A stretch of DNA of 64,000 nucleotides from Streptococcus cristatus (GCF_001578775.1 NZ_KQ969062.1:1479933-1543932); one strand, 5' to 3'; shown: positions 1 through 20,538, numbered from the stretch's first letter. A program made the numbers and translations. The notes: generated by a model not told the origin, from the letters alone.

Positions 1-7631
<7,631 letters not shown>

Positions 7632-7706
7632 ATAAACCTTAAAATTTTTAGGCTGTTATAAACCCCTTCTATCCCTTTCTTATTTTATGTTAATATACTC
7701 TTTTTT

Positions 7707-7735
7707 AATATATCAAATATTTTAAGAAGTGTCAA
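7707..7735 (-). promoter_or_regulatory. Promoter of the sialidase-GH101 gene
   Basis: A consensus -35 TTGACA (7735-7730), a 17-nt spacer and a -10 TATATT (7712-7707) preceded by TGA (extended -10). The predicted 5' leader is about 98 nt and contains the cre site. A GGTGG ribosome-binding site precedes the ATG. Confidence 0.75.
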
Positions 7736-7784
7736 ATTATTTTACAGTAGAAATGTAGATTATTCTTAGAAGAAAGATAGAAAA

Positions 7785-7832
7785 ATCCATTTGAAATCTA
7801 CAATCAATCCTAGCTGCTAACTTCAAATGGAT
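7785..7832 (-). terminator. Probable terminator of endA
   Basis: An 11-bp inverted repeat (ATCCATTTGAA at 7785-7795 and its complement at 7822-7832) has a loop of about 26 nt. On the minus strand it ends in a T-run and lies 20 nt after the endA stop. Confidence 0.6.
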
Positions 7833-7851
7833 AATATTTTTTAAAATACAT

Positions 7852-8700
7852 TTATCTAATGCTCACTCTGCCAGTGCGATAATCAAGGACAATTCCTGAC
7901 TGGACATTTGGGACAAAAACATTGAATTCCAAACTTCCATCGCTGGACTTGGCTTCTAAATGCGAGCCAGATGCCACCAGATCATTTTCTGAAGCATAGA
8001 TCAAGGTGACACGATAACGAACTCGCTTATTCTGATCCAAGGCACGACGGATCTGAGTTTCATAGTAGTTCTGCCCTGTCGAGTTGTCTTTATTGGCCTG
8101 ATTGGCCCAGTCTGTTTGGACTGCGATATTGGCTGGATTGCTAGTAGAGGCATCGAAACCCTTTAAGCCACCGATTAGAGAGTAAGCCAAGAGATGCCCG
8201 CGATCTACTGCATGGTTGTATTCACCTGATAGATGTTTGACTTGGTGCCAACCAGCAGGAACCCAAGAAGTGGAACCATTTCCCGTTTCTTCCCTTGATT
8301 TATATTGACGGGTCGATTTGGCAAGTAAGGCATTAGCAACTGTTGGAACCGTCTGCCCCTGAACCATCTTCGTTTTATTATCCGCATAAGGGGCACTCGA
8401 CACTTTGGCATTTAAGTTCGTTTGATTCCCATTGATGATGAAAGCTCCAGCTCCATTCCACTCGATTTTTCCACCAAGTTGAGAACGTACTGAGTCAGTG
8501 AGAACACTCTCAGCCAGCGCTTGATCTGGTGTGCTGGTATCCTTATTTTTACTGACAACTGCAGGTGTATTTACTGCTGGTGACTGAGTGCCATTTCCAA
8601 AAAAATAGGCTCCCAGTGATAAAGTCAGAGCAACCAGAAGCCCAGCTATAGTCTGAGTAGATTTAGTGCTCTTTTTTTGTAATTTCTTTCTTTTTGGCAT
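7852..8700 (-). CDS. endA: DNA/RNA non-specific endonuclease EndA, membrane-anchored
   Basis: A 282-residue protein with a basic N-terminus, one hydrophobic segment (about 17-35, uncleaved signal anchor) and an extracellular beta-beta-alpha-metal nuclease domain. The DRGH motif at 166-169 supplies the catalytic His169 (His160 in pneumococcal EndA), and N191 in [11 protein letters not shown] is the expected Mg ligand region. In pneumococcus EndA degrades one strand of incoming DNA during transformation and breaks down DNA in neutrophil traps. Length fits the family (about 274 aa). It is the last gene of the conserved murA-epuA-endA cluster and lies 71 nt after epuA. Confidence 0.93.
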   Translation of the reverse strand: MPKRKKLQKKSTKSTQTIAGLLVALTLSLGAYFFGNGTQSPAVNTPAVVSKNKDTSTPDQALAESVLTDSVRSQLGGKIEWNGAGAFIINGNQTNLNAKVSSAPYADNKTKMVQGQTVPTVANALLAKSTRQYKSREETGNGSTSWVPAGWHQVKHLSGEYNHAVDRGHLLAYSLIGGLKGFDASTSNPANIAVQTDWANQANKDNSTGQNYYETQIRRALDQNKRVRYRVTLIYASENDLVASGSHLEAKSSDGSLEFNVFVPNVQSGIVLDYRTGRVSIR

Positions 8701-8771
8701 CTTTCCTTTTCCATTTAAAAGGACTGCGCAAGATTCTACACAGTCGGTAAATTTTCGGACATCTTAGCAGA

Positions 8772-8963
8772 TCAATGACCAGTGAACTTAGAAACAAGTT
8801 CATTCCAAGTATCTAGCGATAAGATAGACCAAGGATTGTCTGCATTTCCAATCACGCCATATCCGATAACTAGACCAAGACAAAAAATGATAAAAGCGAC
8901 TACCAGCACCAAGGCAATGATGCCTAATTGTCTAGCCAAATATTTCCAATTTTCACTCATCAT
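8772..8963 (-). CDS. epuA: EpuA-like small membrane protein (annotated as RNA polymerase beta-subunit family)
   Basis: A 63-residue protein with one transmembrane segment (about 14-36) and a short C-terminal tail ([18 protein letters not shown]). It matches the EpuA family, which sits between murA and endA in pneumococcus. Databases often label this family 'DNA-directed RNA polymerase subunit beta', but nothing in this short sequence shows polymerase function. The start overlaps the end of murA by 11 nt, so the two are translationally coupled. Its true role is unknown. Confidence 0.85.
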   Translation of the reverse strand: MMSENWKYLARQLGIIALVLVVAFIIFCLGLVIGYGVIGNADNPWSILSLDTWNELVSKFTGH

Positions 8964-10233
8964 CTTCTTCCTTTACGCGTTTGACGTTGGCACCAAGAGC
9001 TGCCAGCTTTTCATGAAATTTATAGTAGCCACGATCCAAATGAACTAACTTGCTAACTTTTGTCTCCCCTTCAGCAATCAAGCCCATCAAAATCAAGGTC
9101 GCACTAGCCCGAAGATCTGTCGACATCACTTCTGCTCCTTGCAGGCTGCTACCGCCCCAAATCCGAGCGGTATCCCGCATAATATCGGAATGAAGGCCCA
9201 TCCGTCGCATCTCTTCTAAGTGCTGGAAGCGGTTTTCAAAGACCGTCTCAACCATGACAGACTCTCCTTGGGCTATCGCCATCAAGGCAGTAAACTGAGC
9301 CTGCATATCTGTTGGGAAACCTGGATAAGGTAGAGTTTTGACAGAAACAGCTTTTAACTTTGAAACATCTGAGCGGACGCGAATTCCTTCGTCTTCTTCC
9401 GTCACTTCTACTCCCATTTCTTGCATTTTTGATAAAAGCGGACGATTGTGCTCCCAAATCGCATCTTCAATCAGCAAGTCACCGCCTGTCATAGCAGCGG
9501 CAACCATAAATGTACCAGCTTCGATACGGTCTTGCACGACATTGTGCTCAGCTCCATGAAGTTTTTCAACACCGATGATTGTTATATTCTCCGTTCCTGC
9601 CCCTCTGACTTTAGCGCCCATTTTATTTAACAGTAAGGCCAAGTCGACAATTTCAGGTTCTCGAGCAGCGTTTTCAATAACAGTGGTGCCTTGAGCCAAA
9701 GTCGCTGCCATCATAATATTCTGTGTCGCACCAACACTTGGGAAGTCCATGTAAATATGCGCCCCCATCAAGCGGTCTGCCTTGGCTTCGATGTATCCTG
9801 CAGTCTGCGTAATCTGAGCACCCATTGCCTCCAAGCCCTTCAAATGAAGATCGATAGGTCGGCTACCAATCGTACAACCGCCCGGCATGGACACTTTAGC
9901 ATGCCCATTACGAGCAAGAATGGGACCCAATACAACAATCGAAGCCCGCATCTTGCTGACATACTTATAAGGAGCCTCTTCTGTCAATGGTTTAGTCGCA
10001 TCTACAACTACAGTATTTTCATCTTGGTCAAAGTCTACCTGCGTATTCAAGCCGCGAACAACATTGTTCATGGTAAAAACATCCGAAAGAACTGGCACAT
10101 TTTTAAGAGTTGTTTTTCCCTCACTGGCTAAAACAGTTGCTGCCAACAGCGGAAGCACCGCATTTTTAGCTCCTTCAATCCTAACTCTGCCAACCAGACG
10201 GTTATTTCCACCCTGAATAATAATTTTTTCCAT
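8953..10233 (-). CDS. murA: UDP-N-acetylglucosamine 1-carboxyvinyltransferase
   Basis: This cytoplasmic enzyme transfers enolpyruvate from PEP to UDP-GlcNAc, the first committed step of peptidoglycan synthesis. The 426-residue length is typical. The active-site Cys is C120 in [14 protein letters not shown], the residue attacked by fosfomycin, and K23 in the GAKNA motif lies in the substrate site. Streptococci usually carry two paralogues; the epuA/endA neighbourhood marks this one as the murA copy next to the ATPase operon. A GGAG ribosome-binding site precedes the ATG. Confidence 0.96.
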   Translation of the reverse strand: MEKIIIQGGNNRLVGRVRIEGAKNAVLPLLAATVLASEGKTTLKNVPVLSDVFTMNNVVRGLNTQVDFDQDENTVVVDATKPLTEEAPYKYVSKMRASIVVLGPILARNGHAKVSMPGGCTIGSRPIDLHLKGLEAMGAQITQTAGYIEAKADRLMGAHIYMDFPSVGATQNIMMAATLAQGTTVIENAAREPEIVDLALLLNKMGAKVRGAGTENITIIGVEKLHGAEHNVVQDRIEAGTFMVAAAMTGGDLLIEDAIWEHNRPLLSKMQEMGVEVTEEDEGIRVRSDVSKLKAVSVKTLPYPGFPTDMQAQFTALMAIAQGESVMVETVFENRFQHLEEMRRMGLHSDIMRDTARIWGGSSLQGAEVMSTDLRASATLILMGLIAEGETKVSKLVHLDRGYYKFHEKLAALGANVKRVKEEDDE

Positions 10234-10301
10234 ACTAACTAGTTACTCCAAATCTTAAAAATTCATCCTTATTATCATATCATAAAATCAACAATCTGAC
10301 C

Positions 10302-10532
10302 TTATAAAGCTCCTTTAAAAATTGCCCGACTCATGTCATAAATACCGATAAAAAATAGGCTAGCCATGTAGCCCAAGGCAATACTTAGCAATAAAATCAA
10401 AAAACGAATTTTGATGGCATTATCAGCATTTACTTTTAAAAATTTTTCCCAACTGACCACTGTCGCCAAAAGGTGAAAAGACACAAAAATAAAGAGCAGG
10501 TGACTGCATAATCGAAACATTAATTCTATCAT
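10302..10532 (-). CDS. DUF1146 family membrane protein (YwzB-like)
   Basis: A 76-residue protein with two hydrophobic segments (about 8-27 and 43-66) and a short loop between them. Family and position (between atpC and murA) match the DUF1146 protein of other Firmicutes; its function is unknown. An extended -10 (TGGTATAAT) ends only 7 nt before the ATG and no ribosome-binding site is visible, so the mRNA is predicted to be leaderless or nearly so. Confidence 0.82.
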   Translation of the reverse strand: MIELMFRLCSHLLFIFVSFHLLATVVSWEKFLKVNADNAIKIRFLILLLSIALGYMASLFFIGIYDMSRAIFKGAL

Positions 10533-10539
10533 AGATTTT

Positions 10540-10548
10540 ATTATACCA
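10540..10548 (-). promoter_or_regulatory. Extended -10 promoter abutting the DUF1146 start codon
   Basis: TGGTATAAT reads on the minus strand, followed by AAAATCT and then the ATG at 10532. With transcription starting 6-7 nt after the -10, the message would begin at or just before the start codon. Confidence 0.55.
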
Positions 10549-10588
10549 TAAGAAAAGCTGTTTCTAGCAAAAAGGAGTATGGGACAAT

Positions 10589-10617
10589 AAAAAAGAATGG
10601 AAACTCCATTCTTTTTT
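10589..10617 (-). terminator. Terminator of the atp operon
   Basis: A perfect 13-bp stem (10589-10601 with 10605-10617) closes a 3-nt loop. Its T-rich arm on the minus strand directly follows the atpC stop codon. Confidence 0.85.
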
Positions 10618-10619
10618 CA

Positions 10620-11042
10620 TTACATTCTTGTTCCAACGTTAATACGGTTGATGGCACGCTGGAGGGCGATTTTAGCGCGTCGTTCTTGGTCAATCAAATG
10701 CTTGTCTTGGGCTTCTTCGATCTCTTTCTCAGCACGCAGCTTAGCTCGCTCGGCACGGCTGATATCAATATCACGCTCACGCTCAGCTGAGTCCGCGATA
10801 ATTGTAATCACATTATCAGCAATTTCTATGATGCCACCGTTGACCGCAATCCAGTCAATATGCTTGTCATCATCGATTCTGCGTACCTTGACTTGATCCA
10901 CTTCCAAAACAGCAATTGTATTGATATGGCGAGGCAAAATCCCCATTTCTCCGTCAATCGTTTTTACGGAAACAAATGCAGCACGGTGGTCATAAATCAG
11001 ACCATCCGGTGTAACGATTTGTACTGTCATTTGAGCCATCAT
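10620..11042 (-). CDS. atpC: F0F1 ATP synthase subunit epsilon
   Basis: A 140-residue central-stalk subunit with the N-terminal beta-sandwich ([19 protein letters not shown]) and the C-terminal two-helix domain rich in Arg, Glu and Ala (about 90-135), which regulates hydrolysis. It is the last gene of the atp operon, 7 nt after atpD, and is followed at once by a strong terminator. Confidence 0.96.
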   Translation of the reverse strand: MMAQMTVQIVTPDGLIYDHRAAFVSVKTIDGEMGILPRHINTIAVLEVDQVKVRRIDDDKHIDWIAVNGGIIEIADNVITIIADSAERERDIDISRAERAKLRAEKEIEEAQDKHLIDQERRAKIALQRAINRINVGTRM

Positions 11043-11049
11043 TCACCTC

Positions 11050-12474
<1,425 letters not shown>

Positions 12475-12493
12475 CTATTTATTTTCTGTGACA

Positions 12494-13372
12494 CTATTCC
12501 AGTGCACTTGCACCCGCCACAATTTCAGTAATTTCCTGCGTGATAGCTGCTTGTCTAGCACGGTTGTACTGAATGGTCAAATCATTGATAACTTTTTTAG
12601 CGTTATCCGTTGCTGTCTGCATGGCTGTCATACCAGCAGCATTTTCAGCAGTTTTTGCGTCAATAATAGCCCCGTAAATCATACTTTCAGCAAACTGAGG
12701 CAAGAGCTGATCTAAAATCGCGTTTCGGCTGGATTCTAATTCTAGATTGAGGATATAGTTCTCATCCGCTTCACTAGGATCCAAGTCGACGATTGGCAAC
12801 ATTTGCTCTACCCGCATCTGACTGGTCAAACTGTTGACATGGTGGTTATAACACACATAAAGTTCATCAAAAAGCTCATTCTGATACATTTCAATGGTTT
12901 TGGAAATGATTTTCCGAACTTCATCAAAACTCGGATGATTGGCTAAGCCACGCAATTCATAAATTGGCTGAATGCCCCGTGCTCGGAAGAAATCCGCTCC
13001 CATTCCTCCGATCGAAATAATGACATAGTCATCTTTTTCGTGGTATTCCGAAATCAATTCCATCATGGATTTGAGGATGGTTGCGTTGTAGCCACCGACC
13101 AAACCACGATCAGATGTAATGACAATATAAGCCGTTTTCTGAACTGGTCTGCTCTTTAGCAGTGGATGATGGCTAACATTTTCTTCCTCATGACCATGCA
13201 AAAGGTCGGTCAAGAGTTTTCGAACCTTAGAAGCATAAACTTGGAAGTTTTTTGCTGCTTCTTCGGACTTTCCCAACTTAGATGCAGAAACCATCTGCAT
13301 CGCGTTTGTGATTTGACTGGTGTTTTTTGTGGATGCAATTTTATTTTTGATATCATTTAATGAAACTGCCAT
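12494..13372 (-). CDS. atpG: F0F1 ATP synthase subunit gamma
   Basis: A 292-residue central rotor shaft. The long N-terminal helix ([21 protein letters not shown] region) and C-terminal helix ([20 protein letters not shown]) form the coiled coil, and the [13 protein letters not shown] motif marks the family. It lies between atpA and atpD in the standard order. Confidence 0.97.
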   Translation of the reverse strand: MAVSLNDIKNKIASTKNTSQITNAMQMVSASKLGKSEEAAKNFQVYASKVRKLLTDLLHGHEEENVSHHPLLKSRPVQKTAYIVITSDRGLVGGYNATILKSMMELISEYHEKDDYVIISIGGMGADFFRARGIQPIYELRGLANHPSFDEVRKIISKTIEMYQNELFDELYVCYNHHVNSLTSQMRVEQMLPIVDLDPSEADENYILNLELESSRNAILDQLLPQFAESMIYGAIIDAKTAENAAGMTAMQTATDNAKKVINDLTIQYNRARQAAITQEITEIVAGASALE

Positions 13373-13387
13373 TTGACACCTCTATTC

Positions 13388-14896
<1,509 letters not shown>

Positions 14897-14908
14897 TCAC
14901 ACCACTTT

Positions 14909-15445
14909 CTATTTCAAATTTTCTTTTACGAGTTGTAATTGACGTTTTATACTTGCATCAATTGTCTTATTATTGGCTGAAATGACGAAGCCACCAATCA
15001 GGCTAGCATCTAATTCCTGCTTGAGCAAGCGAACCTTGAGGCCCATTTTTTGCTCGATCATTGGTTTCAATCTGTCTTTTTGACTGTCTGTCAATGCTTG
15101 AACAGATTTAACCGTCACTTCAAATTCATTGCTTTCTTTCTCAATCTGATGCTGAATTTCTATCAACATATCGTAGAATAAATCTGCTCGATGATTGAGA
15201 ATAACGACTTCGATAAAGTTATCAATCAGCTGTGAATCTGAGTTTTGAAAAAGTCGAAGAGCCTTCTCCTTTTCTCCCTCATCGACGCCAATATGTGATA
15301 AAAAGTCAGCAAGATTTGTTTCCTCAAACACAGCCTTAATTTGGCTTAGTTTTTCAAAAACATCTTGTTGCTGACCTTTTTCAAATACTAATTGAACAAA
15401 AGGCAAGGTATATTTTTCAATTACCGCATAGTGCTTTTTGTCCAT
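14909..15445 (-). CDS. atpH: F0F1 ATP synthase subunit delta
   Basis: A 178-residue peripheral-stalk subunit (OSCP type) with a helical N-terminal domain and the C-terminal motif DASLIGGFVISANNKTIDASI, typical of the family. Its start abuts the atpF stop at 15445, so the pair is translationally coupled. Confidence 0.95.
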   Translation of the reverse strand: MDKKHYAVIEKYTLPFVQLVFEKGQQQDVFEKLSQIKAVFEETNLADFLSHIGVDEGEKEKALRLFQNSDSQLIDNFIEVVILNHRADLFYDMLIEIQHQIEKESNEFEVTVKSVQALTDSQKDRLKPMIEQKMGLKVRLLKQELDASLIGGFVISANNKTIDASIKRQLQLVKENLK

Positions 15446-15939
15446 TAAGCATCTCCTAATTTATCAATATAACGATCAATAAGCTCACTGTGTGCTTTTG
15501 TATCAAGCTGCTGGCTCAAGATCTTACTTGCAAGACTTACTGTTAGGTCAGCCACATCGTCTTTAATGCTATTCAAGGCTTCTGCCTTGCTTTGAGCAAT
15601 TTCCTGATTGGCTTTTGCTTTCAAACGTCCAGCTTCTTCAGCTGCATCCGCTAAAATTCCAGCCTTATTTTTTTCAGCTGTTTCCTTAGCATGTTCGATA
15701 ATCGTCGTTGCTTCCTGACGACTTCCTGCTAGTTCATTCTCACGTTTTTGCGCAAGTCCCTCAGCCTTTTTGCGGGCTGACTCAGCCCCGTCAATATCAT
15801 CCGTAATCTTTTTAGAACGTGCTTCTAAGATACTGGTAATATTGCCCCAGGCAAACTTCTTTACTAAAAAAATTAATAAAAGGAAGGAACCAGCGATGAG
15901 AATAAAGTCACCAATAATGGCACCGATAGTTACGTGCAT
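15445..15939 (-). CDS. atpF: F0F1 ATP synthase subunit b
   Basis: A 164-residue peripheral-stalk subunit. One N-terminal transmembrane segment (about 5-27) is followed by a long charged coiled coil (about 35-145) rich in Ala, Lys and Glu, which dimerises and reaches up to delta and F1. Confidence 0.95.
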   Translation of the reverse strand: MHVTIGAIIGDFILIAGSFLLLIFLVKKFAWGNITSILEARSKKITDDIDGAESARKKAEGLAQKRENELAGSRQEATTIIEHAKETAEKNKAGILADAAEEAGRLKAKANQEIAQSKAEALNSIKDDVADLTVSLASKILSQQLDTKAHSELIDRYIDKLGDA

Positions 15940-15961
15940 TCCTTTTCTTCCTTTCTACTTA

Positions 15962-16675
15962 CTATTCTTCACCGTTTATTTTCTTGCCGATATACATCGA
16001 AGACAGCATGGTAAAGACATAGGCCTGGATACATGAAATAAATATCGAGAAGGCTGTCCATAACATACTACCTAGGAAAGCAGCTGGATACCAATAAAAT
16101 GCTTGTTGTGACAAGGTAAGCAACAAGCTAGCTAAAACTTCCCCTGCAAAGATATTTCCGAAAATCCGCAGAGCCAGAGAAGCAAAATTGGTAAATTCTT
16201 CCAAGATATTCATTGGAGTCATAAATCCAGGTGTTGCAAAAGCTTTTAAGTAATCTTTAAAACCACGACGACGGATTCCTTCAACATGACTAATCAATGT
16301 AATGATAAAGGATAAGGCTAAGTCATAGCCCAAATTTGCCGTCGGAGAAGTCCAGAGATTATAGCCATTGGTGGTCTGAACTTTAGCCATCAAACCGATA
16401 TTATTGGCAACTGCAATAAAGAGAAATAGAGAGAACATAAACAAAGAATAATCCTTGATATACCGTTCTCCGATATTATCTTTTGTAAAACCAATGACAA
16501 AATCATAGACATATTCTAATAAGTTTTGCTTTCCTTGAGGTCGGATGGACATTTTTCTACTGCCCCAGTAGATAAAACCAAAGACCATCAAAACGGTCAC
16601 AAGTGACATAGCAAGCAGGGTCAAATCAAAGGATATTGGGCCTAGCTGAATAGTCGGATTAAGACTTTCTTCCAA
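15962..16675 (-). CDS. atpB: F0F1 ATP synthase subunit a
   Basis: A 237-residue polytopic membrane subunit with about five to six transmembrane segments. The essential half-channel Arg is R170 in [15 protein letters not shown], which faces the c-ring carboxylate. It lies between atpE and atpF, the usual streptococcal order. Confidence 0.96.
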   Translation of the reverse strand: MEESLNPTIQLGPISFDLTLLAMSLVTVLMVFGFIYWGSRKMSIRPQGKQNLLEYVYDFVIGFTKDNIGERYIKDYSLFMFSLFLFIAVANNIGLMAKVQTTNGYNLWTSPTANLGYDLALSFIITLISHVEGIRRRGFKDYLKAFATPGFMTPMNILEEFTNFASLALRIFGNIFAGEVLASLLLTLSQQAFYWYPAAFLGSMLWTAFSIFISCIQAYVFTMLSSMYIGKKINGEE

Positions 16676-16708
16676 GGTTTGACACCCCCTTTTCTAAAAT
16701 AGAAAAAA

Positions 16709-16909
16709 CTATTTGATAATGAAGGACATAACCAAAGTAACGAAGAAAGTACCTTCAACAAAAGCGACACCCATGATGAGCAAGCTTCTTAGTTGATCGA
16801 CCATTTCTGGCTGACGTGAAACTGCTTTAAACAGATTACTCATAATCAAACCTTCAGCTAATGAGACGCCAAAGCAGGCAAAACAAAGTCCAAAAAACGT
16901 TAAATTCAT
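16709..16909 (-). CDS. atpE: F0F1 ATP synthase subunit c
   Basis: A 66-residue hairpin of two transmembrane helices. The proton-binding carboxylate is E52 in AFVEGTFF, and the polar loop contains RQPE. It closely resembles the pneumococcal subunit that optochin targets. It is the first gene of the operon, with an AAAGGAG ribosome-binding site. Confidence 0.96.
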   Translation of the reverse strand: MNLTFFGLCFACFGVSLAEGLIMSNLFKAVSRQPEMVDQLRSLLIMGVAFVEGTFFVTLVMSFIIK

Positions 16910-16947
16910 GATGAATTCTCCTTTTATATTTTTAAATGTACTTCATT

Positions 16948-16976
16948 AGTTTACTCCTAATAAAGTTAATAGTCAA
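16948..16976 (-). promoter_or_regulatory. Promoter of the atp operon
   Basis: -35 TTGACT (16976-16971), a 17-nt spacer and -10 TAAACT (16953-16948). The predicted leader is about 32 nt. Confidence 0.7.
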
Positions 16977-16990
16977 TTGTTTTGTAATAT

Positions 16991-17004
16991 TGTAAGCGTT
17001 TTTC
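16991..17004 (-). promoter_or_regulatory. cre-like site upstream of the atp promoter
   Basis: The minus strand holds AAACGCTTACA, the right-hand part of a cre palindrome; the first two bases of the consensus are not matched. It lies about 15 nt upstream of the -35, a position associated with CcpA activation in other genes. The call is tentative. Confidence 0.35.
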
Positions 17005-17090
17005 GCACTTTTCTTTTAAATTAAGAACATTCCTTAGATAAATAGCTTTTTTTGACATTTATCCTATAGAAATCCAAGCAAAAATGAGAT
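17005..17090. other. Short AT-rich spacer between the atp promoter and repeat copy A
   Basis: Part of the 349-bp gene-free stretch 16910-17258. I see no ORF or RNA gene here. The rest of the stretch is the atp promoter, the cre-like site and the 170-bp repeat. Confidence 0.5.
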
Positions 17091-17260
17091 TGGGACAGAA
17101 ATCGGTAATTCGTTAGAATTCGATTTCGTCGTCCCACCTCCGCACAGTTGAGTAGGGCTGTAAAAGCTGATGAAATAAGCGTAATAGAGCCCACTCAACC
17201 ACTGCGTCTTGCTCGACAATCCAAAGACAATTAAGAGGCTAGGACTTTTGTCCCAGCCTC
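17091..17260 (-). repeat. 170-bp structured intergenic repeat, copy A
   Basis: About 97% identical, in the opposite orientation, to 27218-27387. It contains three inverted repeats. One end hairpin pairs GAGGCTGGGAC with GTCCTAGCCTC. A middle stem pairs GTTGAGT-GGGCT with AGCCCTACTCAAC. The far hairpin pairs GTGGGAC and GAAATCG with CGATTTC and GTCCCA. The end hairpin overlaps the stop codon of the histidine kinase gene and probably terminates it. Confidence 0.85.
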
Positions 17261-18635
17261 ATATCTGTTCCATTTGAGGTAAAAAAATCGTGAAGCGCAT
17301 CCACCTATTCTCAACTGCTTCAAAGCGATAAGTGAGATGGTGCTTTTCCAAAATTTGCTGCACGATAAAGAGTCCCAGTCCTGTACCACCATCCTTACGA
17401 TTGCGACTGTAGTCCGGTCGATAAAATGGCTGGAAAATCTGCTGAATCTGTGACTCATCCAACACTCGCTCAGCTTCATTTTCTACAATTAATACCCCAT
17501 CTTCTAAACGAACCAAGATTTCTCCGCCTTCTACTGTATAATGGAAGGCATTATCAATCAGATTTTTAATAGCTTTCAGTAAATAGGTCTTATTTCCTCG
17601 GACTTTTGTTTCTGAAAGTTGGACATTAAATTGAAAATGCTTGAGGTCAGCCAGAACCTTGTAGGTACTGATATTTGCTTCAAGCAGCTCTTTGAGAGAG
17701 AAGATTTCTCGCTCTGTCTCCATGGTCATTTCTAGTTTTGAAATGGCTAGGATAGACTGAACTAAGCCTGATTGCTCTTCCAATATTTCGCGGCACTTCT
17801 GCAGGTATTTGTCCCGATCTTTAAAATCACCCACTCCATAAATCATCCCGTCAATCATTCCCATCATGCTGGTGATAGGTGTCTTGAGTTCGTGGGAAGT
17901 CATTCGGAGAAATTCTGCCTTTTCGCGCTCGCTTTCTGCGACTTTCTCATTTTCTAATCGCAGAGCTTCCATACTTGCTAGGAGGTTGGCATATAAGTGA
18001 TTAATATCCTGAGCCAAGTCAGCAATCTCATCATGACCTTTCACCTGACAGGAAACATCTGGAAGCAGACTTGTCATTTGCCGAGTGCTAGAGGAAATAT
18101 CCTTAATTCGCTGACTGGAGGTCCGACTATAGAGATAGGCAGCAAGCCCTCCCAGACTCAGCGACAAAAATAGTACAAAGGGATAAAGATTAAGCAAGAT
18201 GCGACTGGCATCCGAAACGGGCTGCAGAGAATACTCGCCTCGTAAGACCACTTCTTTACCATCTGATGTCCGAAAACTTTCTGACAGAGTCTTGCTTTCA
18301 TAGTTACTATTGGCAATGGTCGGAACAATCGTCAGCTGGAGAGAGCTTTCTCCATTCGTTTCAAGTGCTGGATAAAGAATTGTATTGTCTTTTGCCAGCA
18401 AGGTGAACCAGATCTGATTGCTTTTTTTGCTATAATTACTCAAGAGCTCACTGATTTCTTGGCTGGACTTCCCTTTGACCTGCTTGGCTACCTGAGCAAA
18501 CTCACGCTGGGCTTCTCCTCCCTTGACCTGCTGGTAATAAACCGGCATGGCAAAATAGAGAGTGGATAGAACAATCGTCACAACGACAAAGATGATGAAA
18601 GTCGTCAAGAGGAAGTTCTTTTTGACAATCTTCAC
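17259..18635 (-). CDS. Sensor histidine kinase of a two-component system
   Basis: A 458-residue membrane kinase. TM1 is about 9-31, followed by an extracellular sensor loop (about 32-147), TM2 (about 148-169) and a HAMP linker. The phospho-acceptor is His248 in SHELKTP, and an HATPase_c domain follows, with the N-box (IKNLIDNAFHYT) and G-boxes (DGGTGLGLF). The start overlaps the response regulator stop by 4 nt (coupled pair). It sits downstream of a MacAB-like exporter operon, so it probably senses an envelope or antimicrobial-peptide stress and controls that pump; this is inference. The final codons run into repeat copy A. Confidence 0.9.
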   Translation of the reverse strand: MKIVKKNFLLTTFIIFVVVTIVLSTLYFAMPVYYQQVKGGEAQREFAQVAKQVKGKSSQEISELLSNYSKKSNQIWFTLLAKDNTILYPALETNGESSLQLTIVPTIANSNYESKTLSESFRTSDGKEVVLRGEYSLQPVSDASRILLNLYPFVLFLSLSLGGLAAYLYSRTSSQRIKDISSSTRQMTSLLPDVSCQVKGHDEIADLAQDINHLYANLLASMEALRLENEKVAESEREKAEFLRMTSHELKTPITSMMGMIDGMIYGVGDFKDRDKYLQKCREILEEQSGLVQSILAISKLEMTMETEREIFSLKELLEANISTYKVLADLKHFQFNVQLSETKVRGNKTYLLKAIKNLIDNAFHYTVEGGEILVRLEDGVLIVENEAERVLDESQIQQIFQPFYRPDYSRNRKDGGTGLGLFIVQQILEKHHLTYRFEAVENRWMRFTIFLPQMEQI

Positions 18636-19288
18636 GTGTCTTCTCCTCCAAGCTGATAGCCCATACCTGTGATGGTTTTCAGAGGGATACCTGGGATTTT
18701 CTTACGAATGTTCTTGATGTGATTATCTAGCACCCGGCTATCTAGCTCGCTGTAGCCCCAGACGGTATTCATGAGCTGATCGCGGGTTACTAAATGATCC
18801 TTTCTCTTGGCTAGAGCCTGCAAGATCTCATACTCTTTCTTGGTCAGAGGCATCTTTTCTTCCTGCCAGTAAACGGTACAATCATCGATAGAAACAGTCA
18901 AATCACCAACAGTAATCTCTGACGCAACCGTATTTCGTCGCAGAATATTCTCGATCCGTTTAACTAAGATTAGTGGTGAGAAAGGCTTGGTCACATAGTC
19001 GCTGATGAGGTGGTTAAAGCTGACTAGTTGAGTGTACTCGTCATCTAGTGCCGTCAGGATCATGACCGGAATCTGAGAAGTCTTGCGAATTTCCTTGAGG
19101 ACATCCAGTCCACTCATGGTTGGCAACATCATGTCCAAAATAACTAAGTCAAAAGACTCTGCTTCAAATTGAAGCAAAGCCTCGCCTCCATCAAAGACTG
19201 GTGTAACTGCATAGTTACTTTCTTTTAAAAATTCACAAATGACTTGATTGATCGTAGTATCGTCTTCCACTACTAAAATCTTGTGCAT
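18632..19288 (-). CDS. OmpR/PhoB-family response regulator
   Basis: A 218-residue protein with a receiver domain (acidic pocket D9/D10, phospho-acceptor D52 in LVILDMMLP, conserved Lys K101) and a C-terminal winged helix (about 125-215, with LDNHIKNIRKKI as recognition helix region). The switch segment (LTALDDEYTQLVSF) is like that of VncR-type regulators, but I cannot assign a specific orthologue. It is 21 nt downstream of the permease gene and coupled to the kinase. Confidence 0.9.
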   Translation of the reverse strand: MHKILVVEDDTTINQVICEFLKESNYAVTPVFDGGEALLQFEAESFDLVILDMMLPTMSGLDVLKEIRKTSQIPVMILTALDDEYTQLVSFNHLISDYVTKPFSPLILVKRIENILRRNTVASEITVGDLTVSIDDCTVYWQEEKMPLTKKEYEILQALAKRKDHLVTRDQLMNTVWGYSELDSRVLDNHIKNIRKKIPGIPLKTITGMGYQLGGEDT

Positions 19289-19309
19289 ATATGCTTGATT
19301 CTCCTTTAT

Positions 19310-20527
19310 TTATTCAAATCGCAGGGCTTCAATTGGATCCAGCTTGGATGCTTTCACGGCTGGCAAGAGCCCAAATACTACTCCTATTATACAACAAAAG
19401 AGCAAACTTACAAAGACAGAAAAGAGGGATAAAATATACGGGTAGGCCAAAGACTGGGTAATAGCAAAACCAGAGGCGATACCTGCTACTACGCCAATAA
19501 TACCACCCATTAGAGTCAGGATAACTGCCTCAATCAGGAACTGCTTGAGAATAATCTTCCGCCGAGCTCCCAGAGCCTTTTTAATCCCGATTTCACGCGT
19601 CCGCTCTGTCACTGAAACCAGCATGATATTCATAACACCGATACCTCCGACTAATAGGGAGATGCTGGCAATACCCGCTAGCAAGACAAAGTTAGACTGG
19701 TTAAGGTTATCCAATTGACGTTCAAATTCTTGCAGATTCAGCACACCAAACATATAGTCTGACCGAGGCATCTGCTGATTGAGATAATCACTAACTTTCT
19801 TGGCTACCTTCTTCAAATCATCGGCTTTGTGGGTCTGAACGGTGACCTCTGGACTGACATTAATGGTATCAAAAACCCGATGCCATTGTTGCAGAGGAAT
19901 ATAGGCCACCTTTTCCGAACCAGAGGTTAGGCCACTCTGCTCAGTAGACTCAAAGACGCCAATAACTTTAAAAGGATTGCCCTTGACTTCTACATACTTA
20001 CCGATACCGTCTCCCTTAGGAAAAAGAGTATCATAAAGAGACTTTTCTAGATAAGTTACTTGCTCTTGATTTTTGAAGGCTTCAGAGTCAAAGCCCTCCC
20101 CTTCCAACAGTCGTTGCTGCTTGATATCAGCTACCGACTGGGAAACTGCCTGAACCTTGCTAGATGACTTTTGGCTGAGATAGTAAATCTTTTCGTCCGC
20201 CCCATAGGTCATCAAAGCATTTTTAACTCCAGGAATTTCCTTGATTTTGGACAAGACATCCTCTCCCATGAAGGGAATATAGGAAGGCTTCTGCGCTTGG
20301 GATTTCTCTGGAATAGAGGGATCGATGGCGCTTTTCTTGTCGTAGACGACTTTGATGGTATTATTGCTACCACCGATCAGCTGACGCTTGGTATTTTCTG
20401 TATTTCCTTCAATGATGGAAAAGATAGCAATAATAGCGCCAATCCCGATGATAATTCCTAGCATGGTCAGCATAGAGCGCATTTTGTGGGACAGGATGGA
20501 GTTTAGAGCTACAAAAATATCTTCCAT
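19310..20527 (-). CDS. MacB-like ABC transporter permease
   Basis: A 405-residue protein with the MacB/FtsX layout: one N-terminal TM (about 20-42), a large extracellular domain (about 45-275) and three C-terminal TMs, with the conserved cytoplasmic motif TERTREIGIKKALGAR. With the ATPase and the membrane-fusion protein it forms a tripartite-like exporter similar to pneumococcal Spr0693-0695, which is linked to antimicrobial-peptide resistance. It lies 11 nt after the ATPase gene. Confidence 0.9.
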   Translation of the reverse strand: MEDIFVALNSILSHKMRSMLTMLGIIIGIGAIIAIFSIIEGNTENTKRQLIGGSNNTIKVVYDKKSAIDPSIPEKSQAQKPSYIPFMGEDVLSKIKEIPGVKNALMTYGADEKIYYLSQKSSSKVQAVSQSVADIKQQRLLEGEGFDSEAFKNQEQVTYLEKSLYDTLFPKGDGIGKYVEVKGNPFKVIGVFESTEQSGLTSGSEKVAYIPLQQWHRVFDTINVSPEVTVQTHKADDLKKVAKKVSDYLNQQMPRSDYMFGVLNLQEFERQLDNLNQSNFVLLAGIASISLLVGGIGVMNIMLVSVTERTREIGIKKALGARRKIILKQFLIEAVILTLMGGIIGVVAGIASGFAITQSLAYPYILSLFSVFVSLLFCCIIGVVFGLLPAVKASKLDPIEALRFE

Positions 20528-20538
20528 ATAGCCCCCTT

